DNA of 64,000 nucleotides from contig JAFCMP010000002.1 in the NCBI GenBank assembly GCA_017506865.1, positions 930,001 to 994,000 of the forward strand. The letters are read 5' to 3'. Numbering within the stretch: the first letter of the stretch is position 1; every line of letters begins with the position of its first letter. Below, in pieces: positions 42,181-53,379 of the stretch. The notes under the pieces were generated by a model. That model was not told the DNA's origin. It was given only the letters and a program-made list of their open reading frames with translations, and searched no databases. The DNA is from Tribonema minus (lineage: Eukaryota > Sar > Xanthophyceae > Tribonematales > Tribonemataceae). The translations under genes and the position numbers were made by a program.

Positions 42181-44672
42181 ATGGGATCACGCCGTGAGAA
42201 GGCGTTCGACCCGTACGGCATCAAGGCATCCGAGTTTGGCAAATACCAGTACAACAACAAGACGACCTTTGTGGGCGACTATGACGCGGCGCGTGCAAGC
42301 ATGAGCGTCGCCGATGCCAACGAGGTCGTCATCAAGGCTCGAACCACCACTTCGCGCCCTGTGCGCATCACACTCCCCACCAACGAGGCCATCATCACAA
42401 CACAGGTATGCATTGCACGCTTGCCCTGACCACAATCACATGCGCCAATTTATGCAGCTGCAACACCATCACGCAAGTGCACCTTCCATCACCCATAAAG
42501 CTGATGCTGTCCTCACATGCCATCTGGCTGTCTGCACACACGTCCTCACATGCCATCTGGCTGTCTGCACACACGCCCTCACCCTGCAGCTGAGCTTTGA
42601 AGAGACCGAGAACTTCTGCGCGCCATTCATGGACCTCGATGACGGGCGCAAGATGTGGTCCACACCAGGCCCACGTGACAAAAACTTGGTGTGGTTGATG
42701 GACGCCTACCGCGCGATGGACCCTCACCTAGTAGTACTCGGCATCTGCGTCGGCACACGCCTTCGCGACGGAGGTGTCATTGTTGGCACGGAGGGCATGT
42801 ACTTCAAGATAGCGTACGGGCTGTCCGACAGTGCGGTGGCCGCGCTTCGCAAGGACGCTGCGGCCGCCAAGAAGTCTGCCGCCAACGCTGCCGCTGTCAA
42901 GAAGTCCGCCGCCAACGCCGCCGCTGCCAAGAAGTCCGCCAAGAAGTCCACCACCAGCACCAGCACCAGCGCAGCCACCGCAGACACCGCAGCCACCGCA
43001 GCCACCGCAGCCACCGCAGCCACCGCAGCCACCGCAGCCACCTCAGCCACCGCAGCCACCGCAGCCACCGGCTCACCATTTGCGTCGCGCATCCCGGCAC
43101 CTGCTGTGACATCTGCTCCATCTGTCGCGGCACCGGCATCAGCGCACGTCATGAGCAGCCACCCTGCTCTAAAAGCTGCGCCACTCGTCCTCAAGAACAA
43201 GCCAAGCGACGCCTTCCTCCGCAGCAACAGCGTCCTGGGGCTTCGCATCCTTTACGCTTGGGACTATGGCGACTCCATCAGCTGGGCCGAGGGCGTCATC
43301 AGCATGTCCATGTCCGGCAAGCGCATCAAGGGCAAGGACAAGCCACCCAGGGCGCAGGCGGAGGGAGCGCCGACATTGGAGGTGCTCTACAGCGGCAAAG
43401 ACGGGGGCGCCTTCGACCAGAGCCTCGTGGCTGCCAACTACTCCACCACCGCCATCCCATCCAAGGCCGGCCAGTGGTGCCTGGCCGGCAAGAGAGAGCA
43501 GCTGCTTCAGGTCGAGCTAGATTCTACGGCGGCAGCAGCGGCTGACGGTGACAGCGACAACGACAGCGACAACGACAGCGACAACGACAGCGGCAACGAC
43601 AGCGACGATGACGACGTGCCCCCGCGCATGGACGAGGAGGATGAGGAGGTTGTGGACGAGGATGTCGTGCCCCCGCTCATGGACGCGGAGGACGCGGAGG
43701 AGGACCTCTTCACCGGCGTCAAGGCGGCGGATGGCAGTGACTGCAGCTCTGGGGGCAGCGGTGTTGACAGAGGCGGCAACGCGGTCAAACTGTGGGGGCT
43801 CACATTCGTGTTGCGTAACGCAGTGCCGGGCCAGGGCGTCATGAGTGAATGTACTGCGTGGCGGCACCTTCTCTGCGTTGTGCTGGCAGCATGGATGGAG
43901 GCGATTGCGCTCGTTCATAGGTGAGTCACCTTACGGCACAACCACAACATGCAGTATTTCGCCAACGACGCATCTCCCTCACACGCCATAGTTGTAGTCT
44001 ACACATATGTGGCACGTGTTCACATGGCTAATCCATCACTTTTGCACCCACAAACGGCATGCGCACACGCTGGCAGGCACATCATTCACAATGTTCACAA
44101 GCCTATTTCATTGCTTTTTAACTCACAAACGGCATGCGCACACACTGGCAGGCGCATCATTCACAATGTTCACAAGCCTAATTTTTTGCTTTTTTACCCC
44201 ATGCGCATACACTGGCAGGCACTGCAATGACCCGGCTAAGAAGAGGCGCGCCGAGCACACATGTGACCCAGACAAGTGTCTGCGAGAGACCAAGTACAAG
44301 GCCGGCGAGACGGCGCCGGAGGAGAGGACTGGCGGCCTGGCGCAGGCTGCAGTGCAGCAGCTGCGCTGCAAGGACCTGCTCTGGCCCGGCGACCACCGCT
44401 ACCCAAGAGCGGACGACAAGCTGTTCCTGGAGTACTGCTGGCCGACGCTTGACTGGGAGGACTTCATCGCGTACGAGCTCTTGGCACACCCCAGCAAGTC
44501 TATCGATCCCACCAACAACAACGGCGCGGCGGACGTCATCAAGCTCCTACTGACGGCGTCAACCCTCAACCGTCTCCCCACTTCCAGCACACTCTACATC
44601 CCGCTCAACAAGTCGGTGACGTGCGGCAGGGTCCAAGCTTGGTACCCGTCGGCCAAGCGCAAAGCACCGTGA
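42181..44672 (+). CDS. Orphan acidic protein, three exons, 669 aa
   Basis: Exons 42181-42405, 42590-43920 and 44219-44672. Donors are GTATGC and GTGAGT, acceptors CTGCAG and TGGCAG, phases 0 and 2, all consistent. The ATG has A at -3 and G at +4. The first 165 residues look globular (KASEFGKYQYNNKTTFVGDY; NFCAPFMDLDDGRKMW). A Lys/Ala/Thr low-complexity stretch follows (AAAKKSAAN, then TAATAATAA coded by a 9-bp minisatellite at about 42970-43070). A second globular part (LRILYAWDYGDSISWAEGV) leads to an Asp-rich tract (DSDNDSDND; EDEEVVDED). The last exon has HTCDPDKC and ends LNKSVTCGRVQAWYP. I do not recognise the family; the order folded-acidic-basic suggests a nuclear or nucleic-acid-associated protein, as inference only. 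Intron 1 ends with a perfect 33-bp duplication. Confidence 0.85.
42508..42572 (+). repeat. 33-bp perfect tandem duplication in intron 1
   Basis: CCTCACATGCCATCTGGCTG followed by TCTGCACACAC is present twice, immediately before the acceptor of exon 2 of the orphan gene. Confidence 0.9.
44030..44218 (+). repeat. Acceptor-side tandem copies in intron 2 of the orphan gene
   Basis: A unit of about 70 bases (ACGGCATGCGCACAC, CTGGCAG, GCRCATCATTCACAATG, TTCACAAGCCTA) occurs twice. A third, shortened unit supplies the real acceptor CTGGCAG at 44212-44218. Every unit thus carries the same CACTGGCAG/GC acceptor context. Confidence 0.8.
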
Positions 44673-46090
44673 CGCGTGCCCGATTGGGGGCAAGGGCCAG
44701 TGCACGTACCCTGCGCGCGAGTGCGCCAGCCGCCCCCAGCAAGCCTTGCCAGTGAGATCCCGTCGGGTCCCTGGGGCATTCGCTAGACTGAGCGCCCGCT
44801 GCGACAGCAGCTGCAGCAGCTGCACTGCCAGGTGTGCTGGGCACACGATCGTTGCTTGACATCGTTGCGCCGCTATCGCTAGCACGGCTTTCGCCAGGCA
44901 GCACACCCATTGTGCTGCTCCGGGTCAGCCTCGGCAGCGGCGCAACTGCCACACCGTCCAACGTAGATGCATGGGCTTGCCTGGGGTCTACCCCCAGGTG
45001 CTCGCATCCGAGGATTTTGCGTATGGGACCACATTTGCTAGCGGCGGCGAGCAGCGCGGCTGTTGGCCTCAGGCTATTCCCCCCACCAACAGCTGCACCA
45101 CCCGCTGCCGCCGCGCATGTCGTTGGTCGGGTGTGTATGTCAGCAATGTGAGTACTCAGATTTTTTTTACTCTTATCAGGAATCGGTGGGGGGGTCCTCC
45201 CTCCCCACCCCCCCACCGGTGCGCACACACCACACACGCATGCCCGTGGCCTCAGTACAGGTTGCTACTGTCGTATAGTGTCCCACGATATCGTCTGCTT
45301 CATGCCACCGGCTCGCGCGGTGTACGGCGGCTGAAAATGCATTTTTGGTGTGGCTGAATGCTTTCTGCAAGATGCAATTGCTCGCGCGTTGCCACACACG
45401 CACATATGATTGGCGCACACCATGTCAAATGTGTCCTATTATAGCCAGTCAACATCACCAGCTGCAACGTGCATGCTCTCGCTGTGTGTTGCAGCTGCTG
45501 TACGCTTGTTGTTGAGGGCGCCTGTTGCAACAACCTCAAGAAAGCACGATGAAACGATGTCGACACAGCGCGCGTTGCACTCGTAATGAGACGAATTGAT
45601 GCTATGTATCGTGGAATGTCAGCTGCTATTCAAGGCGCGCTGGCAAGCACCGTGGTGCAAGCAATAACAGGATTCGGCCTCAGAAAAAAGCGCAGAACTT
45701 CCAACGCTGGCTGCTTTTGCTGCTTGCTCGCGCCATGAAGCTGCCGGTGAGCGTTGGCAGGCTGGGCTACTTACAATACGTTGCTCCTTTGCCTTACGCG
45801 GCCTCACTAAGTGTCACTCAGCTGGTATGCTGCCCTGCGGCTCGATTTTTCTATGCGCCAGCACACTGGAAGGAGAACCCTAGTTGTGGCCCTCCTACCA
45901 ATTCTTGTTTTTGTGTCGCGCCTTATGAAACACGATGAATCGAGAGGCACAAAAATTGGAATTGGTGGGAAAGCCCTACCTTCCCCCCCTACTTAGTAAC
46001 ACCACTGATTCCAGAGAATTCCTTTTTTATTTATTTTACAGACAAGTTGCACTTGAGGTTTGCGCCAATCGTTTGTGATCTGGCACAGCA
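44673..46090. other. No gene recognised
   Basis: Intergenic region between two plus-strand genes. It has a GGGGGG/CCCCACCCCCCC tract at 45188-45217 and no supported exon. Confidence 0.4.
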
Positions 46091-49000
46091 ATGTACCGTT
46101 GCAAGGCGATACGTACAGGAGGGAAGCAGCTGCATGCATTGCTACAGAATGCGCGAACCAGCAGCTGGAGCCAGTATCTGTCAGGCGCTGCCAAGGGACT
46201 GACTTCAGCCCGCCTTGGCGGAGACAAAACGCCGCTGCTACATGTTGATTGGCGCGATGGCCATAAGAGTATCTTCCTGCTGGTCTGGCTGAAGGATCAC
46301 GCCCCCGAGGGCTATCATGCAACCACTCAGCAGAGAGAGACGGACACCTTCAGCATTCCTAGGGGAGCTGCCCTGAGCGCCAGTTCCGCGAGAGTTGAAG
46401 GTACGCTGCTGTGTGAAAAGCTGCCAATTGTTTTCAGTTCAGGCAGGCTGCGTGTTTGCTCGCACCGGAGCTGCAGAGTCTACACAACGAATTCACACAG
46501 GTCTGCATGTTAGCGACCACGTCCAATGGAAAGCTTCACTTCCGAGGTCTGCTACAGATGAACACCCGCAAGCAGCTGTAACCCTGCCGAAGTCACAGCA
46601 GGATGCGCTACCGCTATCTTGCTTTGTGACCACGCCTATTATCTGTTGATGCGCAGAGTCGCGATCCATGTGGTAAGCCTGCTGAAACATGACGTTTGCT
46701 GAGCGAGCTTGCGCTCCGGACCAGCAACTTTCTGAAGTGTATGCTGCTTGAGTCTGACTGACGAGTTGACGAGCAACGCCATTGTCTATGACCGCCTTCT
46801 TGTCTACCAATGCCGGGCAGGGACACAGGTGTTTGTATCAAAGCAAGTGTGTCACCACTTTCCCTTGCAGCCTGATGGGCTGTGCGCTGCGCTGAGGACA
46901 GCGTGGCAAACTGGATGCACGTCGCTCAGCGAACTATTGCGTTGTTGCTGACGGTTTTTAAAGCGTCATTATTTTTACTTGCAGCGTAGCTATAGCTTTT
47001 GAAGCTTTCTCAAAAAACAGGGAAAGGTCTAATTAACATGTGTGGGTTAACTGCATGTGTCGGCAGCAGCAACATTCCAAGTGCCCCTCAACATTGAATT
47101 AACAGAGAAGGTGGCTCTCTCACCTCATCAGCGATGAGCTGAGCACTGCACTCAGCAGGCATCACAAACCCTAATCCTAAGTGGCAAACCGCATGCATGC
47201 CGCTCAGCGCTTCATAGCTTTTCGCCTGCGTTTGTTACCTGCAGCACCTCTACATGCCATTGCTATCTAAACGAGAGAGAAGCCGGCCCGCTCTGCCGCT
47301 TGTGCAGTGCCGCTGTACTGAGCGGAGCACTGCTGTAAGCACTGCTGTGAGCACAGCGCCGCTGAGCAGTGCTGCGCACGCCGCCCAACAGATATCTGCC
47401 TGCAAGTGCCACATTCATCGCCTGTCAGCCTTGGTGTCACACACAGATGTGCATGCAACAGTACATGTCGGTATCAGACCATCACTGCGTGCGCGATGCT
47501 GCTGAAGTTCAACGGCGCGTGGACTTCAACAGCCACCTAATTAAACCCCCCTAGACCCTGACCCTAACACTAACCCAAAGTTTGCTCGCAAGGGCGGCTG
47601 CTGCCACGCGCACTTTTTGCTGGTGGTATGTACACGTGACACTGTGACCGGCCTCCTGTAATAGGAGCACAACCGCTGAGTGCGCAGGCTGGCTGCCGCA
47701 TCATTACTCCGTCACGCCGCGTTGGACAGGCAGCGAGCTTCTCATAGAATGGAGCGGCGCTGCAGCAAAAATGCAGGCACTGCTCAGCACATTCTTGCTG
47801 TTGTGGCTCGTATACATATGCTACAGACCTCATGCATGACCACTAGGTCTGCAGGCTGACTGCCACGTCAGCATCGCTTGTGCACATCCATCGCGCTGCG
47901 CCGAACAGGCGGCGAGCTGCTCAAAGAGCGGAGCGGCGCTGCGGCGAAAGTGGGGGCGCTGCGCAGCGCGTTGTTGCTGTCGTGGCTCATTTACATATGC
48001 GACAGGCCTCACAAATCAGCAGCACGACTGCTGAGTCTGCAGGCCGGCTGCCTTCGCTCGTTTGCACTGGTTTCAATATACTGCATCTTCAACTGAACTT
48101 TAACACAACTGCCACCACGTAACCGCCGTAACCGCCGTAACCGCTGAGCGTCTCTGCCACGCCAAATCGAACAGGGGGCGAGCTGCTCATAGAGTGGAGC
48201 GGCGCTGTGGCAAAAATGGGGGCACCGCTCAGTGCATTTCCGCTGTCGTGGCTAAGGGAGCACTGCACGTCGCCGGCGGCGCGGAGGCTGCGCACGGAGC
48301 ACGTTGCAAATGGCTGCGGGGTACCCCGGGTATGTTTGTATGTAGTAAGGCGTGTACTGCAGTGGAGTTCATGTGTATGGCTGCGAGGTACTCTCAGAAG
48401 TGAGTGTTGCACAGACACTGCGAACAGCTGCGGGATACCCCGGGTATGTATGTATGTGACGTGTACTGCAGTGGAGTTTATGTGTACTGCTGCATGGTGG
48501 ATCCTCGGAAGCGGTGCGTGGAGGACGCCGTCAATGGCTGCGGGGGTACCCCGGGTATGCATGTAGGTGAAATAATCTTTCATTAATACTCGCGTAGGCG
48601 CAAAGCAACCCAGATGGTAGATGTCCAGCTTGCTACCAGAATCTGCATGTGTCTTGTGAATATTCGAAAGTGTTCGCAATGCGCATTGGCGATCACGTGG
48701 CATGTACTGCAGTGGAGTCCATGCAACCCTGACTTCAACCGCCATCACCTCGAAACAGGTCCTCTGGGGCGCGGAGCTCATGCGCATCGAGGGGAACGTT
48801 CTGAGAACGGCGCCGGGCGCCCCAACGCTCAGCTATGCGGAAGCCATGTCGCCGGACGGCAACGGCATGGCGGCGGCGATGCGCATGCTGCGCGCCTACG
48901 GCATCGTGCTGGTGACGGGATCGCCGACCACGATGGAGGGCACGGTACGTCACACTTGAAGTGTGTCACACTTGAAGTGCACACTTTGAAGTTTGCATGC

Positions 49001-52000
49001 TGCGCGCATCCGGCATCGTGCTGGTGACGGGCTCGTCAACCACCATGGAGGGCACGGTGCATGTGCGTCACACTTTGAAGTTCACGCTTTGAAGTATACG
49101 TCATACATACTCCCCCCCGCTTATGGATGCTTTTGCGCGCACGAACGTGGTCGTCGCCTGCCACGCTAGAGCGTGCAGTTGGCCTCAGCAGACTGTGAAT
49201 GAATGTGAAATACAAGGGGAGGTGGGGGGGGGGGGGGGGGCATGTATGCATGGAGAGTGTGGTTGAAGTGGGGTGATGGGTTCGTCAATCGTGATGGAAG
49301 GCACGGTGCGCGCGGGTGCGGCTTTTGCCCTGCCTACGAGTATGCGTCATTTGCCTCGATAGTGAATTGGGCGTGGGGGAAGGGGGGGGGGGGCAGGCAT
49401 GTATGGTATGCATCGGCAGTGTAGTTTGAAGAGGTGACGGGTTTGCTGGCTTTGTGGTTAGGGCTAGGGTTAGCTAACCCTAATCCTAATAGTAAGATGG
49501 AGCGTCAAGGGCGACGCTAATTGACTGCGAAGGGGGGGCATATATGCATAGAGGATGCACTTCAAGTGAGGCGGACGGCAAAAGGCAAGTTGCAGTTGTA
49601 GTTCCATGACTGACACACTGCTACAAGTTGGTTCACTTGAAGTCTTCTTCAGGTCCTCCATGGAGATTGTGGTTTAAGTGGCGGGCGTTAAGTCCACGAC
49701 GCACTGCATTAGATTGGTTCAGACACAACATGATAGGAGGCGCTCGCAATGCGAACGGGCTGCTGCTGTAGGACCATTTTGCTCGTTTTGTTGTGTGTCA
49801 CTGGCAATTGGCGCACTTTGTGACTGAACCCTCGCCGGCGCCGCGCACGTGCACCAACTTCAACACTGCAGGAGGCGCTGGCGACGCGCATCGGCTTGGT
49901 GCGTGAGACGCTGTTCTTGCAGCTAGAATATTGATGTTTGTGAGCTGTGAACTGCTACTTCAGGTTCAGGCAGCGTGACCGCCACCGACCGACCTCAAAC
50001 GCACTGCAGGACGTCCTCGCGCATCGGCGGGTTGCACGAGATGCTGCGCCTCACTGCTCAGCAACCATACTTGAAGTATCACATGACCACGCAAACTTCA
50101 ACTTACAGGAGGCGCTGGCGACGCGCACCGGCTGCTGCCGCAAAAACGTCGGTTTCGTCGTCTGTCACCAGCAATTATTGCACTTTGTGACTGATCCCTC
50201 GCTGGCGCTGTGCGCGCACCAACTTCAACATTACAGGAAGCGCTGGCGACGCGCATCGGCGTGGTGCGCAAGACGCGCTGTACGGAGACGCAACTCAAAT
50301 GTTGGAGTTTTTGTGAGCTGATCGACTTCAAGTTCAGGCAGCGTAACTGCAACCGACCTCAAACGCACTGCAGGAGGCGCTTGCGACGCGCATCGGCGTG
50401 GTGCGCGGAGACGTTCTGCCTCACTGCTCAGCAAGCCATACTTTAAGTACTTCTACCGCAATTCATCTTCTCACGCTTTGCGTGGCGCCCCAACACACTG
50501 CAGGAGGCGCTGGCGACGCGCATCGGCGTGGTGCGCGAGACGCTGTACGGCGGCATGTGGGCCACAAGCGCGGAGGGCGCAGAGGAGGCACACAACGACA
50601 CCGCATACACGAACCTCGCACTCGGCGCGCACACCGACTGCACCTACATGATTGATCCGCCGGGGCTGCAGGTGCGAGGACTTCAACTTGAAGTAAAGTA
50701 TTCAATCCAACATAGTGGTTGTGACTGGTGCACAACGACACCGCATACACGAGCCTCGCGCTTGGCGCGCACACGGATTGCACCTACATGATCGATCCGC
50801 CGGGGCTGCAGGTCCGTGATACTGCAACTTAATGTAAAAGTATTCCATCTAAAGTATACTTCTATTCGATTCACGACTCTTGCACGATGACACTGCGTAC
50901 ACGAATCTCGCGCTCGGCGCGCACTCCGACTGCACCTACATGACCGATCCGCCGGGGCTGCAGGTGCGCGGTTTTGAGTCATGATGTTTGCACAACGACT
51001 CTGCCCGTTTCATCGGTCTATATCCCTGAGGCAGCCCATCGGTCAGCGTTGTGCTCAAGCGCCTTCGTCGTGCCTCCACTCTGCACCCTATCGAACGCAC
51101 TTAACCCCCCCTGCTGACTTCAATACGCTGCTGAGCACTGTGACAACGCGCGCTCGCTCATCGCCAGGTGTTGAACGGCGTGGCCGCAGCGCCCAAAGGC
51201 GGCACCACCACCCCTACGTCGATGTGTTGTACAACATACAGGAAGCCCGGAAAGGCCCTCAAGCGCCTTTATCGTGCCTCCACTCTGCACCCTATCACAC
51301 GAGCCCAACCCCCCTGCTTCCACTGAGCACCCTATTACACGCGCCCAACCCCGCTGCTGACCCCCGTACGCTGCTGAGCACTGTGACAACGCGCGCTCGC
51401 CTGCTGCCAGGTCTTCAACTGCGTCGCCGCAGCGCCGAAAGGCGGCACCAGCACCTACGTCGACGGCTTCGCAGTGGCAGCAGCGCTCAGAGAACAGGAT
51501 CCCGAGGCATTTGAATTCTTTGCACGCACGCCGTTCAAGTACTTCTGCCATGACAAATATCACCATTTGCTGGCTGCGGGGCCGGTTTTCACGCTCGGGT
51601 GCGGGGGGCAAGTTGTGCAGGTATGTGTGATAAGTACTCGTGTGTAACATACCCACACTCTGATCATTGCTGATGTATCTGCCGCGCAGCGTATGTTTAG
51701 ACAGGCTTACTGTGGCTGGGGCTCAAGTGATGTGGTAGCTGCGCCACTTCATAGACTGCTGTACATATGTAGAGCACATCCACTGGTTTTTTGCGTGGCT
51801 TTGTGCAACAAAAGCCGCCATGCGAAGGCAAATGTACAAAATTCAAGTACATCAATGAGTACTAGCCATTCATGATGTATACCGTACATATATAAAACTT
51901 ATTTACAGGGTGTGTCGCGTGGTAGGTGCGACAAGGACCGCCATGCGAAGGGTGCACATGTTCATACATTACCTAGTGACTGCTAGCCACACATGATGTA

Positions 52001-53338
52001 TATTTCAGAGTGCTTTCCACGTAGTGGGCTTGGCCGCACTGCAAACAACCGCTGTTTACAAAACGCAGCATGCTGCGGGCTCACGCGCTGCTCGCTGCTG
52101 TGCGTGCGAAAGTTACCCAGCACAACTTTTGTGGAGGGGGTCTTGGTGAGGCCGTGTGCAACCCCCCCTTGCCCCCCCCCCCCCCCCTCCCCCTCCCCCC
52201 CCCAAGAAGAATTGAGACAAATATCATGCAGTGGGACCATGCGTTGCTCGCCTCCGCAGGTGCATCACAGCGACTACGGCCGCGCGCCGCTCGACCAACT
52301 CAATCACGCAGTGCATCACAGGTCGATGAAGCCTCTTCGGGGCGTTGCTGCTCACTGCGCTCGAAGACCCCTCCCCCCCCCCCCGCCCCCCGCCCCTACC
52401 CAAATACGCGAGAAAGAAATGCCAAACGCGGTGTGCGCACGTTGCTCGCTGCCGCAGGTCCGTCAAGTGAAAAAAGCCACTGAAAACGAATCACACCAGC
52501 AAATCAAAAACCAGTGCATCACAGCTCCATGAAGCCGCCCCGGTCGCCGCGAAGGATACCTACTGCTGCTCACGAAAGCATTGTGCTGTGTGCGTGCGCG
52601 CAATACTCGCAGGTGCGTCACAACGACTATGATCGTGCGCCGCTCGACCACCTCCCCTACGGCGACATCGAGGCCTTCTACAAGCACCACGGCAAGCTCA
52701 CGGAGCTGATACGCGCTGAGTCTTCAATATTGAAGTTGAGGCTGCGGCCCGGGGACACGGTTATCGCCGACAACCACCGGACGATGCATGGGTAAGTGGG
52801 TTAGGGTTAGGGTTAGGGCTAGGGTCAGGGTGAGCACTAGGGTTGTCGGTTTGAGCGTCTTGCGTTATATGCGCACAGAGAATGTGCAGCAGCCTGCAAT
52901 ACTGCCATGGTTCGCAGTTGCAGACAAATGGCCGTTGATGCTGCAGATGAGCACATCTTGACCTCATGCACTTATTTGTTGATGACATACTTGCAGCGCA
53001 AGGTAGAAATGTCAGCAGATTTTATTTATCAAAATTGCATTTTGAAAACGCAAAATGTACATAATCAAATGCGTGCCCTGCCCTCAAACTCTACATTTTG
53101 CATACTACAGTACCTCCCATACCTTTGTGCAAGAAGGAAACCACGCTTGACACTGCAACGCGCCCCTCACACACCACCCTCCCTATTGCACATTTTTTTC
53201 GTCCTGTCTCCCGCTGAGCGCTGCAGCCGCGAGGCTTTCGTCGGCCGGCGGCGCATGGTGGGCTGCTACATATCGCGCGACGATCACGAGTCGCGCGCGC
53301 GCGTGTGCGGCCTCGCAGTGCCGCCCGAAGTCCTCTAG
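46091..53338 (+). CDS. TMLHE: Trimethyllysine dioxygenase, mitochondrial, seven exons, 439 aa
   Basis: Exons: 46091-46400, 48175-48329, 48759-48944, 50504-50671, 51411-51620, 52613-52791 and 53227-53338. All introns are GT-AG; phases 1, 0, 0, 0, 0, 2 agree and total 1320 nt. This Fe(II)/2-oxoglutarate enzyme hydroxylates trimethyllysine, the first step of carnitine synthesis. About the first 45 residues lack Asp and Glu and are rich in Arg, Lys and Ser, fitting a mitochondrial presequence. The N-terminal domain has VWLKDHAPEGYHATTQQRET and SWLREHC. Catalytic domain: AYTNLALGAHTDCTYM gives iron ligands H260 and D262, the distal ligand is H402 in NHRTMHGREAF, and R428 in ESRARVCGL is the likely 2-oxoglutarate Arg. 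NDYDRAPLDHLPY and GCYISRDD favour this enzyme over gamma-butyrobetaine dioxygenase, which remains the alternative. The Cys residues usual in the N-terminal WLRDHC...C motif are absent (WLKDHAPEGYH). Confidence 0.92.
47730..48000 (+). repeat. Two acceptor-side copies of dioxygenase exon 2
   Basis: Copies begin at 47730 and 47909, each after GGACAG or GAACAG, and run about 85 bases. The first reads SELLIEWSGAAAKM, then LLSTFLLLWL; the second GGELLKERSGAAAKV, then LRSALLLSWL. The real exon at 48175 reads GGELLIEWSGAVAKM, then PLSAFPLSWL. Both copies stay open and keep the phase. Confidence 0.85.
48395..48730 (+). repeat. Donor-side copies of dioxygenase exon 2
   Basis: The tail GGCTGCGGGGTACCCCGG with donor GTATGT (real end 48329) recurs ending at 48443 and at 48554, again followed by GTATG. 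Each unit also contains the intron block GTACTGCAGTGGAGTTYATG (about 48356, 48467 and 48704). The unit is about 110 bases. Confidence 0.82.
48995..49690 (+). repeat. Donor-side copies of dioxygenase exon 3, decaying
   Basis: 48995-49056 copies the last 20 codons of exon 3 (MLRASGIVLVTGSSTTMEGT) with donor GTGCAT. A weaker copy ends at about 49302 (GATGGAAGGCACG, GTGCGC). Fragments with the same intron context (TGTATGCATGGAGAGTG, TTGAAGTG) recur near 49405, 49540 and 49655. Confidence 0.75.
49872..50420 (+). repeat. Five acceptor-side copies of dioxygenase exon 4
   Basis: Copies start near 49872, 50009, 50108, 50237 and 50371; the real exon starts at 50504. Most read CAG then GAGGCGCTGGCGACGCGCAT (EALATRI) and run 25-45 bases into the exon before diverging. 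Each is preceded by an AACTTCAAC- or CTCAAACGCACTG-type intron end. Confidence 0.87.
50729..50963 (+). repeat. Two donor-side copies of dioxygenase exon 4
   Basis: Each copy holds the last 27 codons, from HNDTAYT to MIDPPGLQ including the iron-binding HTD (HSD in the second copy), followed by GTCCGT (after 50812) or GTGCGC (after 50963). The first copy differs from the exon by five synonymous and one amino-acid change, the second by four synonymous and three replaced codons. Neither has an obvious acceptor at its left edge. Confidence 0.88.
51040..51250 (+). repeat. Acceptor-side copy of dioxygenase exon 5
   Basis: From about 51170 the sequence reads VLNGVAAAPKGGTTT after CGCCAG, copying the exon start at 51411 (VFNCVAAAPKGGTST), then shifts frame. 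About 130 bases of preceding intron (CTGCTGAGCACTGTGACAAC, GCGCGCTCGC) are copied as well, giving a unit of about 240 bases. Confidence 0.85.
52020..52520 (+). repeat. Acceptor-side copies of dioxygenase exon 6
   Basis: At 52260 CCGCAG is followed by VHHSDYGRAPLDQL, a copy of the exon start at 52613 (VRHNDYDRAPLDHL). A shorter copy follows GCCGCAG at about 52458. A block at 52020-52200 (CGCTGTTTAC, GCTGCTCGCTGCTG, CACAACTTTTGTGG) recurs at 53550-53740. Poly-C tracts follow several units. Confidence 0.78.
52799..52845 (+). repeat. Telomeric-type repeat beside a splice donor
   Basis: GGGTTAGGGTTAGGGTTAGGG starts seven bases after the donor of dioxygenase exon 6 (GTAAGTG), then degenerates to GCTAGGGTCAGGGTGAG. 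Confidence 0.85.
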
Positions 53339-53379
53339 CACCCATCCTGCATCAGCGCCCCCCCCCCCGCCCCCCTCCC

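Noticed and set aside
46415-46492. Small exon reading GRLRVCSHRSC after the first dioxygenase exon
   Set aside because: The phase fits, but the sequence lacks the expected Trp/Leu motif. The exon at 48175-48329 fits both phase and motif.
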